Under the pieces are notes generated by a model that saw only the letters and a list, made by a program, of their open reading frames with translations, searched no databases and was not told the DNA's origin. A program made the translations under genes and the position numbers. From Nepenthes gracilis (lineage: Eukaryota; Streptophyta; Magnoliopsida; Caryophyllales; Nepenthaceae), in contig BSYO01000013.1 in assembly GCA_033239525.1 (NCBI GenBank), positions 10,130,501 to 10,194,500 of the forward strand: a DNA stretch of 64,000 nucleotides, read 5' to 3'. This document shows positions 1 through 12,983 of the stretch, in pieces (positions within the stretch are counted from its first letter, which is position 1; the number at the start of each line of letters is the position of its first letter).

Positions 1-1915
1 TAAATGATACCAAACAACGATACTCTACTTATAATAAGGAACTGTATGCAGTTGTACAGACGTTACGTTATTGCTACCATTACTTGTAATCTCATGAGTT
101 TGTCCTTTATTCTGATTATAAAACTCTTCAATTTTTTAGCTCCCAAAAGAAATTAAATTATAGACATGATCGGTAAATTGAAAATTTACAAGTCTATTCT
201 TTTATCTTGAAATATAAGAAAGGAGTCAATAACTAAGCGGCTGATGCCTTGAGCCATCGTTTGTCCTTATTATTTGCTGTTCAAGTTAAAATTATTGGCG
301 TTAAAAAACTTAAAGAATACGAGTCTTACCCTAATTTTAGCAAAATCTTCGTAACTTTATAATGTGGGGCACGCAAACACCATAGAAAGCTTTCATATTC
401 AGGATGGGTATTTATTCCAGGTTAATAAATTTTGTATCCCTAATAAGTCTGTTCGAGATTTCATAATCTGGGAGGTTCATGCTGGCGGTCTATCTGGCTA
501 TTTTAAACATGATAAAATAACAGAGGAGGTTGAACGGCAATTTTATTAGCCTGGTTTGAAAAAAGATGTGGCTAAAATTGTTAATACTTGTCCAACATGC
601 CTACTAGCGAAGCATAAAAGGCAAAACACTTGCCTATACACCCTTCTACCTATATCTTATTGTCCCTAATAGGACGTAAGTATAGAGTTTGTATTAGGGC
701 TCCCACCTACCCCTAAGAAGCATGATTCCATTTTTATTGTTATAGCCAACTTCATTCCTTGTAGTAAAACTGTTGATACTTCTGAAATTACTAACTTTAC
801 TTTGTTGAGATCGTTAAGTTATATGGTTTTCCTAAAACTATTATTTCAAATAGGGACGTTTGTTTTACCAGTCACTTTTAGAGGATCTTGTGGCACATAA
901 TTGGTATCAAACTAAAATTTTTTACTGCCTACTACCCTTAAACAGACGATCAAGCTGAAGTTGTCAATCAAAATTTAGGTAACTTATTATGATGTTTGGT
1001 TTAGAAAAATCTTAGGAATTGGGACTTGATCTTTTCCACTGCCCAACATACATATAATAGCTCTATTAATAGATCTATAGGCATGAGCCCATTTGAAATT
1101 GTGCATGGTTACAAACGTCAGAAACCCTTAGACCTTATCCCAATATCCTCACATGTTAGTATGTTCATGATAGTCAAAATTTTTGCACAATATCTTCATG
1201 ACTTACATATCAAGATACTAAACAATTGGAAGCAAGTATTGTCTCATATAAACTTCAAGTTGATATGCATAAAAGATATATTGAATTTAATATTAGAGAT
1301 TATGTTGTGGATCAAATCAGGCCAGAGCGGCGCCTACATGGGTCCGTTTCTAAATTACAAGCTGATAGTGCTAGCCTATTTAAAATTTTATAGCGAATCG
1401 GATCAAATGTATATGCTATTAATATTTCATCTCATTTCGGTTTTCATAATACTTTCAATATTAAAAATTTAATCACTTATAAATGTAGTTTTAACCCATC
1501 AGTTAATCCATTTAACGTACCCCTAAATGTGCGACATATTGTATATACACCCACTACTACACAACTTTCCACCCTAGTGGCATACAAAGATAAAATTAAT
1601 ACTATTCTAGATCAGTAGACTATGTTTACTAGGAATGGGGCAGTTCAGTGATTCCTTATCCATTGGATTGGCCGGCTAAAGTCTGAGAATACTTAGATTT
1701 CTAGAGAGACACTCTAATAGTTAGACCAAAATATTTTGAAATTCTATCAGCGTGAGCAAGATTACCCATTTTCAGGCCCAAGTCTTTTTCATTTCGGAAG
1801 CATTGGTAACTCAGTCAAATTTCATCCCCCTCTAACACATGTCTACCGACATCGGCGGAAGATTGCCCAGCCACTTAGCTTATGGTCGAGGAATTGACAA
1901 TAGAAATTTTTACTT
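1..1915 (+). pseudogene. Decayed Ty3/gypsy pol: RNase H end, integrase, C-terminal tail
   Basis: This is the 3' part of a Ty3/gypsy polyprotein that enters from outside the window. Bases 31-75 read as the RNase H stretch YNKELYAVVQTL. Bases 364-546 plus the following frame carry the integrase zinc-binding region, with HAGGLSGYF followed by CPTCLLAKHKRQ near 590-625. The catalytic core and the conserved TAQHTYNSSINRSIGMSPFE segment lie near 1035-1100. The C-terminal tail near 1653-1715 reads FLIHWIGRLKSENT, a chromodomain-like or tether-like pattern, and ends with HPPLTHVYRR near 1822-1855. Many stops and frameshifts separate these pieces, so it cannot be translated as one protein. No LTR or target duplication was found at the right end. 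The family call is firm; the lineage is not. Confidence 0.8.
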
Positions 1916-2538
1916 GACGGGATTGAGTTTCAACCACTTAGGGAGAATTAATACGAACATCATTTCAAATTAAAAGCGATTTCAGACTTATTTGATTTTG
2001 ATTTTATTTTATTTAATTGGATATTTAATTTTCTTCAATTTTGCTTCTTTCCCTCCTCCCAATTCCTTCTCCTTCCCTTCCCCTACTTCCCCCCTTTCCT
2101 GCATCACATTCAGAAACTTTCTAAAACAATTTATTGATGAAGAAAACCTGTTTGATTTTTGTGTCAAAGGACTGCCACACCAGGTCAAACAATGTGGGAA
2201 AGCAGACCAACCATAAAGTTATCATAAAAGCATATCAACAATTAGCTCGAGGATTCTATTCCTTTCATCAAGCTTATTAAGAAGGGCAAGGTCTCATGGC
2301 TACAGTTAAAATGGCATTTGCTTGAAAGAATCAAACCTTACTAGCATTAACTTGATTCCAAAAGGTGAAAAATGTCAAAACTGCTGCAGATTGCCTGATC
2401 TCCCTATGTAACAACGCCTAAAAAGTCATCTTCAAGTTCTTAGCATACTTCTCAAGACCTTTCCTCTATTTAGTTTATTTGCTTCCATCAATGGGCCTTC
2501 ATTCAAAGAAGACACATTTTACAGATACAATGTCATGC

Positions 2539-2577
2539 AAAAAAAAAAAAAAAAGAAAAAGAAAAAGAAAAAGAAAA
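2539..2577. repeat. A-run followed by (GAAAAA)n simple repeat
   Basis: A run of 16 A is followed by four G-plus-A units. The sequence alone shows this. It could be the decayed poly(A) tail of a retroposed sequence, but no element body was recognised upstream of it. Confidence 0.8.
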
Positions 2578-3590
2578 TTGTGGCAGAGGCAGCGCTCTGG
2601 TAAGCAATGTCATGTGTAAGATTGCATTAAGTAGCCATTATCTTGACTAGATTCTCAGGGTTTATGGCAGCCAACTTCAACAATGGGTAATGCAATGTTT
2701 ATCCAGAGTAATCAAGCAAAAAAGGTCTTCATTCTAGCTCATACTAGTACTGTGGCTAAAATTGTTGAATAAAAAAGCTGGGATTTTTCAACAAGCCACA
2801 ACTCTGTTTTCAATGTTCGTAGGATGTTGCTTGATGATGCAGGCAAAATCTGCAGCTGCTTTTGGCAAATGTTGGAAGCTGGAGAGGGCAGATTTTCCAG
2901 CTTCCCCATAAATATTTTGGTCCTTCAATATGATCCTACAAATTACCCAAAAACAGACCAAAAGCTGACTTTCAAAACTCCAGCTGAATATTGGCAGAGC
3001 TGCAACACAACTACAGAGTAGCCTAAAAAAAAATTGTTCATCAACAAGCAACTAATGGGATTCTTCACAACCACCCAGCGACTGTTGAAAGGGAACCCTA
3101 CACTAATCATTCTATTCTGTGCTCTAAAGTCCTCTCAAGGCTATCATACGTGAAATTGACCATGGAGATTGACAAGGTGAAAAAATAGCTTGCTGCTAGG
3201 ATGCTATTATTCATGTTATGTATTGAGAACAATTTCTTCTCAACTCCAAGGACCACAAATGTACAGAGGTTCTCCAAAAGGAATTGCATGCCTGTGCAGA
3301 ATGGTTGGGACAAATGATGAAGATGAATCATGTAATACCAAAGCACTAATTTTAAAACATTGATATTTGAATTAGAAAAACTGAGCAAATTGTTAAGGAC
3401 AATTATGTATTACTGTGAGGACCTAAGTATTGGATTGTGCATAGATGGCACCTTATGGGCATACAGGTTATGCATGTTCTCCGTTTGTTAACCAATGCTT
3501 GATGCAAGTATGATAAGTACATGTGTCGATTAATCTACCCACCTGATGTGTACATAAAAGACAGCTTGTGAACAACTGTGCCAGAATCAT

Positions 3591-3616
3591 TGTCCCTCAT
3601 GTGCCCATGAGGGACA
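3591..3616. other. Perfect 11-bp inverted repeat (hairpin)
   Basis: The arms TGTCCCTCATG (3591-3601) and CATGAGGGACA (3606-3616) are exact reverse complements around a 4-base loop. The hairpin sits about 40 bases downstream of a CATAAAAG box and upstream of a GA-rich leader-like tract. It could be a cruciform or RNA stem in an old LTR promoter. No terminator-style U run follows. Confidence 0.7.
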
Positions 3617-4934
3617 CACATACATTGGCCAAAATTGGTCTTAGCAGAGCTTTTGCCTCTTTTTAGCACATTTTTCTTATGTTCCTAAGAGAAGATATAG
3701 AAAGAAGAGAAGAGAGGGAAGGAACCTTTAAGCAAAACTATGAAGAATCATTAAGAATTAAGTTAAGTAAATTCCAAGCTTAGCTCTCCATTCCTTTCAT
3801 AAATATTTCTGAGTTTTTTCCTCTATGTAGTCCAAAATCTGACCTTCATGTCCTTATATTTTTTGCATGTGTTCATCCATGTTCCTTTTAATGTTTCACT
3901 TGCATGTATAGTTTTTATTTCCTCATTTTTCTTTTATTTTAAAGTATATTATTCATGTTCATAAAAATGCTGAAATTTATTGAAGAAAAACCCCTTACAT
4001 GTCTAAGATTGTTTAGGAATTAGGTCAAATCTCTATATTCAAGTTCATGAAAATATTGTTTCCAAATTTTGAAAAAATATTATTTTGTAGAGATATTTCT
4101 TCATTTCTTTTAAAAATGAACCATCACAAGGAATTGATAGAATATATAATTGATATGTCATTCATTATTAAGAAAAAGAAAAGATCGTATGATGACCCTC
4201 CCATAGGTTACAATATAGCCCCAAACTATAGGATACAATAAATAAATAATTCTCTCCACGGGTTTTAAATAGTAATTAAGGCCAATTTTTATAGGAAAAA
4301 ATATGTAAATTGACCTTCAAAATATTCAATCCAAATTGGTGAAGTTTATCGTTAGCCTTTGGTCATAATTTCCGTTGAATGTTTCCAGTATCTCATATTT
4401 TATTGCTCAAACCTTATCATTTATTTGCTGAGATTTTAACTCACATTACATTATCACCACTTTTAGATTAAGCAGACTTAAATCACTTAGAAATTCTTGG
4501 ACTTGTGGAGTGTACTTCTTAAAGGACCTTAAATGGAGATGACGTAAACTATGTATTTTGATGATGCTATTGGCAAACAATTTAAGTGTTAAATATTTTC
4601 AGCATGGAAAGTTAACACACGTGGCCATGGGACTATACATCTTGTTAGGTTTTTGCCATTCTTGTTAAGTACTAGTTTGGGAAGGTTGTTGTAAATAATA
4701 TTTTGATGAGCAGGTACCTGAAGTCATGTGGTCAAATGGCATAATTTGATCGCATCCTGGGACAAAAAATACTAATATATTGCTTAAAAGTCACTAAAGG
4801 ATTATTGTGTAGTGTCGTGGTTTTGGAATTTTTTTGATTAGCCTTGATAATAGTTATATTAATAATCTATATTGTAACAAATTATGTGTCTTATCCAGTA
4901 TAAAAACAAGTCAGCAACTGAAGCACCAAATTGT

Positions 4935-7900
4935 TGAAATCCCAGTGGCACAAAACTCAAAATGTTGCCAGCTAAAGAATCCACTATGCAAAGAATAAAA
5001 ACAAAATCTTAAACCCACAAAGAGGGATCGGCTACATTATTTCTCTTTCAGTAGTCCATTGAATTTTGTGCAATTTTCTATGAAAGTAGAAGCTTTTAAC
5101 ATCATTTTTATGACCTCATTCCAACTTTTCTAGGTTTATCTCTTCATTTATTTTCTCTAACCACAAGTAATTCATCTTTCCTTACATATTCTTCATTTGG
5201 CCTACATTTTAAGAGTTTGAAGTACCTTAGATGTCTAGACCAATTAAGGGTTTGGATGCTACATGCCATCCTATAGGATTTCCTATTTATCATTCCCTCA
5301 TCTAATCTTACATTCTAAACATTTATATATATCATTATTTCTAATCTTACTTTTTAGTGGGATTTCATTAATCCATGTTAGCATTCTTATTTCTACAATA
5401 CTAATTTTTTATACATGCTTGATTGCCTGACATTCTAATCTCTAAAGTATTGTATGTCCAATAATTGTTTTGTAAAGTTTACCATATGATTTTAAAGATA
5501 TACTTTGATAGCAAAGCACACCTGATGCAATTTTTAATTTTAATTGACCTATATTAATCCCATTTGTCATGTCTTAGTCTCTCCATTTCCTCAAGTTATA
5601 GATCCATAGTAATAAAATCTATTGTTATAGGAATATTTTGATCATTAATTTTGACTTGTTCATTATTTTGTCCAATTCATATCAGTTTTCTTTTTACTTA
5701 TTTTAATCCTTTAGATTAAGAGCATTAATTTAAAATGATAATTTTATTTCTATATCTATTCTGCTTTCATATATTGAAACTATATCATCTACAAATATTA
5801 TACACCAAGAAAGCTCATATAAAATATCTCGTTAAGTTCACCAATAACTAAAGCAAACATGTAAGGACTCTTAGTAGACCTTTGATGCCTATCATAATCG
5901 GTATTTCTTCCTATGGTATTAACACTAGTTGTTTCCTCTAAAGAGATATCTTTGATTAGATCCATATAAATTTTTACCAAACTTCTTTCTTCACAGACAC
6001 TCACTACAAGACTTCTCTAGATTTATGAAAGCTATATGCAAATATTTTTTCTTTTCTCCTAAAATTTTCAATTACCTTCTCAAAAAATATATAACTTCAT
6101 TAGTTGAGTGCCCTAACATAAAACCAAATAATCACATTCATTTTTTGACTTAATACTTAGTTCCCAAAGTTTTATAGAATTGTCCATTTATTTAGTACCC
6201 CAATAATTAGTATAAATTTGAATATCATCTTTTTTATGTAAATAAGAACTTAAATGCTTCTCCTCCACTCATCTAGCATTCTCTTCATTCTCAAAATCAT
6301 ATAAAATAGGTTAGTTACCTAATTTGCTACCATACTTTTCTAAATATTTCCAAACTTCAATAGGTATTTCATCTAATCTTATCAACTAACCATTTTTTTT
6401 ATCTTTTCATTGCATACTCAAGTTCTTGAACTCTAATTTTGTGGATCTTTATAAAACTTTTGTTCTATTCCTCCTTAATACTACTAGATTTAGCATTCTA
6501 TAATATTTTCGTTGAATAGTTTATTAAAATAACTCTAATACCTTTTCTTTATATCTTCTTCATTTCTAATATTCAATTATTTTCATCTTTTATACATCTA
6601 ATACAACCTAGAGCCCAATTGCTCTAACCAATTTGTATATGTCTTTCGCTCCCTCTTTAGACTACATAGCATATAATGCATTATAAACTTAGCTTAGTCC
6701 GAGATAGATGATGGTAAACCATCATATCTAGTTCCTTCAGGGAATGAAACTATAAAAACTCACCAATCCTAATAACAAGAAAACCTTACCACTTTTTTGT
6801 CAGTTTTTTTTTTCCCTCTTTATATTTTCAAAATTTGTAGTAATCATACAAAACTGCCAAGTTGTATTACACTCTCTTTTCACCTTTACTGTCTTTTGGA
6901 CATCCTCATCCCATCACCAGCCTTCCTTAATACAATTTGTCATTAATGCAAGAACTCTTATTCTGTTAAAATCCCATAAGACTTTTTTAGCAATACCCTT
7001 AATACGATTTGTTATTTTAAGTCATACATTATTTACATCTTCTTTATCCTCCACTACCCAAATATGTCTTTTAACAATTGATCTCTAAAATTTTCTGTAT
7101 TGTTTCTCCCTTCAAGTTCCACCATATTGTCAGCCAACACTTCTAAGTTTAATACTTCCTCCATTTTTTAATACTTAAAACAATACCAGTAGTCTACATT
7201 GAATAGTTAGACTCCCATAGGAAATGATTTACAATCCTTTCACACAACCTATCTGATCTCGTACTTGTAAAGAAATCTATTTGACTACTAATAGGTTTCC
7301 TTTTAAAAATTAATAAGCATTCAACTCTTTTTTTAAAGCAAGTATTAAGTATTACAGTGTCACAGGTATGAAAAACTTAAAATTCTTATCCCTAGATCAT
7401 TTTTTATCCCTAAAATCAAAATCTCATGTACTCATTTCTAACCATTATTATCATTTCTAATATGGCCATTTAAATCTCATCTACACACATTCTCCGTATC
7501 ACACTATCCAAATATTTCACAAATTTGCTTTTAAAATTTTTTTGGTAGGATTACTAATGGAGCGTAAGCATTAAATAACATGTATTTTCTAACACTAAGA
7601 CAAGTTTACCATAAATTATTATGTCTCCTATTTGTACAAAGCCATCTACATTATTTTTACACACCATGATATCTACCCCATTTTTAATTTTTTTCCTTTT
7701 CCAGTGTACCAAAGTTCATAACCCGTCATTTCAATTCTTTATTTTTTCCTCCTACCCATTTAATTTTATGTAAACAAATTACACTAACGTTTCTTTTTAA
7801 TCAACATTATCTACTACCGCCATACCCTTTCTAATGAAGATCCCTATATCCCAGATGGCCAGTCTAATTTTACTCTCTTGGGCTAGTTTCCTAGCTTGCT
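4935..7900 (-). pseudogene. Degenerate non-LTR retrotransposon (RTE-like LINE), ORF2-type protein
   Basis: Read on the minus strand, this holds a plant LINE protein in many broken frames. The endonuclease starts near 7870 (KIRLAIWDIG) and its late motif SQIDFF lies near 7290. The reverse transcriptase follows: EIPIEVWKYLEKYG near 6340, a degraded YTNYWGTK near 6205, and SPYMFALVIGELNEI near 5860-5810. The C-terminal segment near 5150 is recognisable, and the 3' end near 5040 reads ATGTAGCCGATCCC, a common ending of plant RTE-type elements. The spacing fits a nearly full-length insertion. Stops occur in every domain, so it is long dead. Target duplications were not resolved. The RTE assignment rests on pattern memory of the endonuclease and tail. 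Confidence 0.8.
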
Positions 7901-8178
7901 CACTCTTCCGTATGTCATACCATGTTTGAATGGGGAAACGGTGTATTACTGAAAAATGATGACATAAAACAAATTCATCCATAAAACAGCCTAACAAATC
8001 TATGCTGACTGTTAGCTACCTAGTGCAACCCTCCTCCTATGGTGGAGTTTAGAAAAAGAGATGGGAATACAAGTAAATGAAAACATATATGCGTGTGTGT
8101 GTGTGTGACCAAGTGGGAAACAAAAAAATTGAAACTGATAGATAATTACATTGGAGATGATAAATCACTAAAATCAAT
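7901..8178. other. No gene seen; short TG microsatellite
   Basis: This stretch holds the DNA upstream of the LINE and a (TG)n run at about 8093-8107. No coding motif was recognised. Confidence 0.5.
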
Positions 8179-8494
8179 GGTGGATCCAAAGCCTTTATAG
8201 TGGAATCAATTGACCTAACAAAAAAATTATAAATAAAAAAAATTAAACAGAAGCATTTTAATAATTCAACTGAAATTAGACCACTGAAATCTTTTTTATT
8301 AACCCTGCTAAATTTATATAATGACGATTGTGATCCACTTTTCTCTATGAGAGTAGTTGATATTTCACCATCTTTTACAAACAGCAACATAATTATTTAA
8401 ATTTACATTGTTGAGAAAGAGTGAAGCTGAGTTTTATGACAATTTTTATAAATTACTTTGTCTATTGGCCCCACTAAAAAAATCCTAGATCCAC
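8179..8494. mobile_element. Foldback / MITE-like element with about 60-bp inverted ends
   Basis: The left arm (about 8179-8240) begins GGTGGATCCAAAGCC and continues through AGTGGAATCAATTGACC to AAAATTATAAA. The right arm (about 8438-8494), read on the other strand, begins GGTGGATCTAGGA and continues AGTGGGGCCAATAGAC to AATTTATAAAAATT. The two arms are imperfect inverted copies around about 200 bases. This pattern is common in plant non-autonomous DNA transposons. No transposase is encoded, and the exact termini and target duplication are unclear. Confidence 0.6.
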
Positions 8495-11400
8495 CTCTGC
8501 AATAAATCAAAACATTTTGTGGAATAGCAACACAGATAGGAGAAATCAAGTGTGAATCATAAAACAAATCAATATTTTTCAGCAAAGTCTATAACAAAAA
8601 ATAAATCTGAAGGAAAATTAAATCTTGATGTCCAGAGCAACCACAGATCCAAGATCTGATATTTGAAAAGAGAAAAAAAAAAAACTATTCTGCCAAACCT
8701 CAGATATGAGTGATATCTAGAAAATTTCTCTTTTTCGTTTCTGCAACCTCAGATCTAAAATATGAGATGTGAAAAAGTGAGGCATCTTTTTGTCTTAAGC
8801 AACTTTAGATATGAGATTGGAAAATAAACTGCCAAGAGATGAAGAGAGGAGGTAACTCACCTTCAGGCTTAGGCCTAAAAAAGTCGAAGAACAACGAAGA
8901 ACCAGACAGCTTGAACATCGTCAGATGTGGACAAAAAAATCAGAGCTTCCAATGGAAATGAAATCAGAAATTTGATTTTGCATAATCTCTGTTAAACACA
9001 AGATTTAAATTCTAGACAAGCAGAGGGAATGAAAAAATTGTAGACAAGGATGAGCAGATAGAGAAAAAGATCGAAGGAATTATTGAACCTTTTCTCTTGT
9101 TGGTCTTTTCCAAGTCATCACCTTGAAATCAAAAAGTGATAATTGCAAACTCAAGAAAAAAAAAAGGAAATCTAGGAAGGATGAAATAATGCATAGATCT
9201 GTGAATAATTCTACAAAAAAGAAAGAAAATCTAGAAACCAATGAACCTGAAGGAGAGTCAAGCAAAAACCCTTTGGCTTGTCTTCCAGATCTATGAATTT
9301 TTCCAACACAGTGGAAGATAGAATGTCAGATTTCAATATAGCAGATGATTGATCAGCGAATGCAAGGATGAAAGCCAAGACCTTTATATTTTTTGGACTG
9401 AACATTTGTCTATTCAATCCTGTCAGGTCCGTCCACTGACTAATTCCATGTCCACTTGTACATACCTAAAGCAGCTCTGTGGATAAATGGATAACAACTA
9501 ATATAAAATAATTTTGGTAGGACTGAAATATACAGAATGTGCTCTACAGCTAGTTCTTAATTCACCCTATCAACTCAAACAGAATGGAGGCCCGGGTTTC
9601 ACTCCAGGGAAGGTGTAAATCAAGCAATGTTGGTGTAAAGGGGATGGGAATTTTCTGAATCAAATGATGGATGTATTTGGGCAGAACAGTTCACAATACA
9701 TTGCCAGTGAAGTAATTGCTGACCTCAGATTCAGCAGAAAAATCTGCTGATGTAGAAGGATATTGTGCCAGCTAGACGTCTGTTTATACGACAAGGATTA
9801 TTTTACAGTGGGATCCAGCAAAAATATTCAGGTTTGGCAAGATCAAGTTCCTAATATGCCATATTAAATAGCTCATCATGTCAATAGGTGTAAAAAATGT
9901 TACCAGAAGAAATCAAAAATGGAATGTTTGAAAAGTTAAAATAATATGCCTGCAGAAAATACTATTGAAGCTGTTTTGAGCTTGCACTATCCATATCTAC
10001 TGCTACAGCAGATCAAAAAGTCTGGTACATGATAGTAGAATACTCAATATTGAATCAGCATACCACGCAGAATAAAAAGATGAATACTGGCCGTTCTCCG
10101 CAGCCACATCTGCAGTGATCCTGGATGCTATTTTGGAAGCTAAAGCCTCCCATGAACTGAAGATGTAGGCTTGCAGTAATATATTAGGAGCTACTTTCCT
10201 AAGAAAACACTGCATTTGAAGGACCAGTTAAGGGGCAGCAGAGTGCTCACTGTGGAAGATTGCCCATAAACTGTCATCTGAGGTATTTTGCCAGACTGCT
10301 TGTTTAATCAGGTTTCTTTATTGAGGATCATGGAAGCATGTCCAGGTAAAACACTGCACAAATTGCTCAACAAACTAATTCAACCTAAAACAGTCAAAGC
10401 CTTGTGTATGTTTATCTATTATCTTTTCCTGTTCACTCTAATAACTTTTTTTTTTTTTGGGGGCTATATTTGCAATAGTATGCATTGATAGTATTCAGAA
10501 TAGAAGAAATGATGTCCTTATAGAGTGATCTACTGCAATCATTAGCTCGTCTCATCCAGCAGAAAGATTGAGCATTCAAAAGAACTCAAGAAGTCTTCTG
10601 GCCAAGAAGATTAAGGCAACAATGGGGCATCAAAACCAATATCAAGGCATTTCAACGTATATCTAGGAATTGCTGGAACAAGATGACTTGATTATATATT
10701 TTAATGTAGCAAACAGACACAATTTCACTTGCACGAAAGCTGTTGTAGTTACTAATGGTTCCCAAACGCAGATGAATACAAAACAGGGATGAGACACCAA
10801 CCATGAGGTGCCTGAAGCTTCAATTGCCCAGTTGGCAAGCCTTTCTCCTCCATCTTCCATCTCTACCAGAATCAGTATAAAAGAGGATAATTTGAATGTG
10901 ATGAACACAATTGATCTCAGAACCTTATCCGGGAAGATTGAACATTATCAAAGAGTTCCTCAGAATATCATAGCTCATCCTCACATAACCAAGGAGCATG
11001 TCGATACAGCTTCAAATGTCATTGCACACAGTCTCGCCACTTGGGCAGCATTTTTTTAGCATTAATGGATCCATATCAGGCTATATTCATCTTCCATTGC
11101 TTTAGACCTTGAGTTTTAATTCAAACTGCATAGCAAGCTGTTTACATACTTGACTCACCAGGGAAGAAGTAGGGTCCGGTGATATCCTTCATTGTTTTGT
11201 CCATGAGTGATAAAAAGAAAAAGAAGAAAAGGAACCTGATAAAAAGAAATTTTATCAAATTATACCTAATTAAAGTTTTTTCCAACCTTAGTACAGATTC
11301 CATCTCTTGCAATAAATTGAACTATATCAGCCCGTGGATCAATATAAAAGGTTAAAGAACAGCAGCCACAACCTCTAACTAGCAATAACTCCGTTGCAAA

Positions 11401-12818
11401 TTCAGCCACACAAGTGAATGAAATGCAGTCCAGAAAAAAGATTCATCTAACAAAGGAGAATATGCGTGAGATAAGACTGTATCACAACTTAAAAAAGGAG
11501 GATCAAGGCTCCAGAGCTTGTTTTAAATCCATGTGCCAAAAGACAGAGAAGGCAAAGGAGATTCTTTGTTGTCAGAGAAAAAAGGTATCAGGTGATGAAA
11601 AATAATGGTCTCACCAAGTAGAAAGAAGATAATGAAAAGTATCAAGATCACATCTTAACTAAGCAATTATGTTATTCAAACCATCAAATTACCCCAAGAT
11701 TGACTCAGTAATTTTGTGTTTTGGGATCAAAAGAAATCTATTATACATAAACCAGATACAAATATACAATGGAATTCAAGCACAAATTTAAAAAGAGTGG
11801 AAGAAGGCACACACAATACAACCCAAAAAAAAAAAAAATTCCCAACACTAAAACTATAAAGGATGAGGCCTTCCGATGTTGCTGATCAGCAATCAAATTC
11901 CTTTTGATGTTGCTGATGCTGACCATGGTAATCAAAAGCAACCAATCTGAAGAACCAGCCCCAATATAAGAATTGGGACAAGAGATACTTTTGATCAGAA
12001 CCCTCCAATCCTTCCATAAGCCATATAACAGAAACTCAATGTCTAATGGAATAAAATATCAGTTGATCTGCAAAATATCGTTTGGTATTGCGTGAACGAA
12101 ACCCATATTTCTTGATACCGCGACAAACTTGTGATATGTAATTATATTGACAATACATCTCGGTACATCATCTAATATTCGGAATATTGGTCGATACAAC
12201 AGATATTTTCCAATTCATTGGTAGATATTTGCCCGCAAGTTCTGATTTGCAAAAGAATATTGTGCCAAGTATGTCTAGTACCATTGCACATCACTCAATA
12301 TGGCTAATTCTTGATACCAATATGTCTATAACAGATACTAGTACCAATATTGTCATCCATCTAACCAACCAATGACATTAGACAATATAAAACAGGCACT
12401 GACAAAGGACCTCAAAATTAAGCTATCATGTAAAGAGGATAGTACAAGAAAAATATGTCTATCATATAGCATCATTAGAATATCAATACCAATTCAATGG
12501 CACATAGCATATACCTATCCTATTCTATAGCCCCATCCCCCATGGAAGATGGAAAGAAAGTGTAGTTACTTTAAAGGATTGAGAGGCCTTACTGTTAGCA
12601 ATGAGAGCTCTTCCGTTTTCTTCTGCAAAAATTAGGACAAAGGGCCTAAGGGGCATGATTGATGGGTCAATGGCCTAGTCAAAGCATTGAATATGTCTCT
12701 ACTAGGGTAGAAATCAGCCGGTTCAACCATGGATTCATGAGTGGACATCAAAATCGCATGGTATGGACCGATTAAGAATCATAAGATTCTAAAAGCAATA
12801 GTATGAATACCAACAATC
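8495..12818. other. No gene recognised
   Basis: Several open frames of 60-83 codons occur, for example 10808-11059 on the plus strand and 10003-10215 on the minus strand, but none carries a motif I recognise and no splice pattern links them. Homopolymer runs lie near 8678, 10447 and 11825. From about 12050 to 12360 the sequence is rich in GATAC and ATATTGG words. Similar words recur near 19600-19690 and 20220-20300, which suggests shared repeat ancestry. A decayed gene or transposon cannot be excluded. Confidence 0.4.
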
Positions 12819-12861
12819 AATCTCTCTCTCTCTCTATCTCTATCTATCTATCTATCTATAC
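12819..12861. repeat. (TC)n and (TATC)n microsatellite
   Basis: A run of TC dinucleotides passes into TATC tetranucleotides. It is a simple-sequence repeat. Confidence 0.9.
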
Positions 12862-12946
12862 ATATAATATTAAAAGAATGATACATAAAAACGATGGCAT
12901 TATGTTTTAAAAGAAAACAATAGAAATGAAACATTCATACATACAC

Positions 12947-12948
<2 letters not shown>

Positions 12949-12980
<32 letters not shown>
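12949..12980. repeat. (AT)n microsatellite
   Basis: Sixteen AT dinucleotides occur in a row. Confidence 0.9.

Positions 12981-12983
<3 letters not shown>

Larger units (their letters stand above)
1916..4934. other. Stretch without recognisable gene; LTR-promoter-like middle
   Basis: No protein family was recognised on either strand; the small open frames here have no conserved motif. A pyrimidine-rich run lies at about 2040-2100 and a purine-rich simple repeat at 2539-2577. Between about 3540 and 3720 there is a CATAAAAG box, then a perfect hairpin and then a GA-rich tract. This order resembles the promoter and leader of gypsy LTRs elsewhere in the window, so part of 3400-4900 may be an old LTR. 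That reading is inference only, because no partner LTR or target duplication is visible. Confidence 0.35.
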
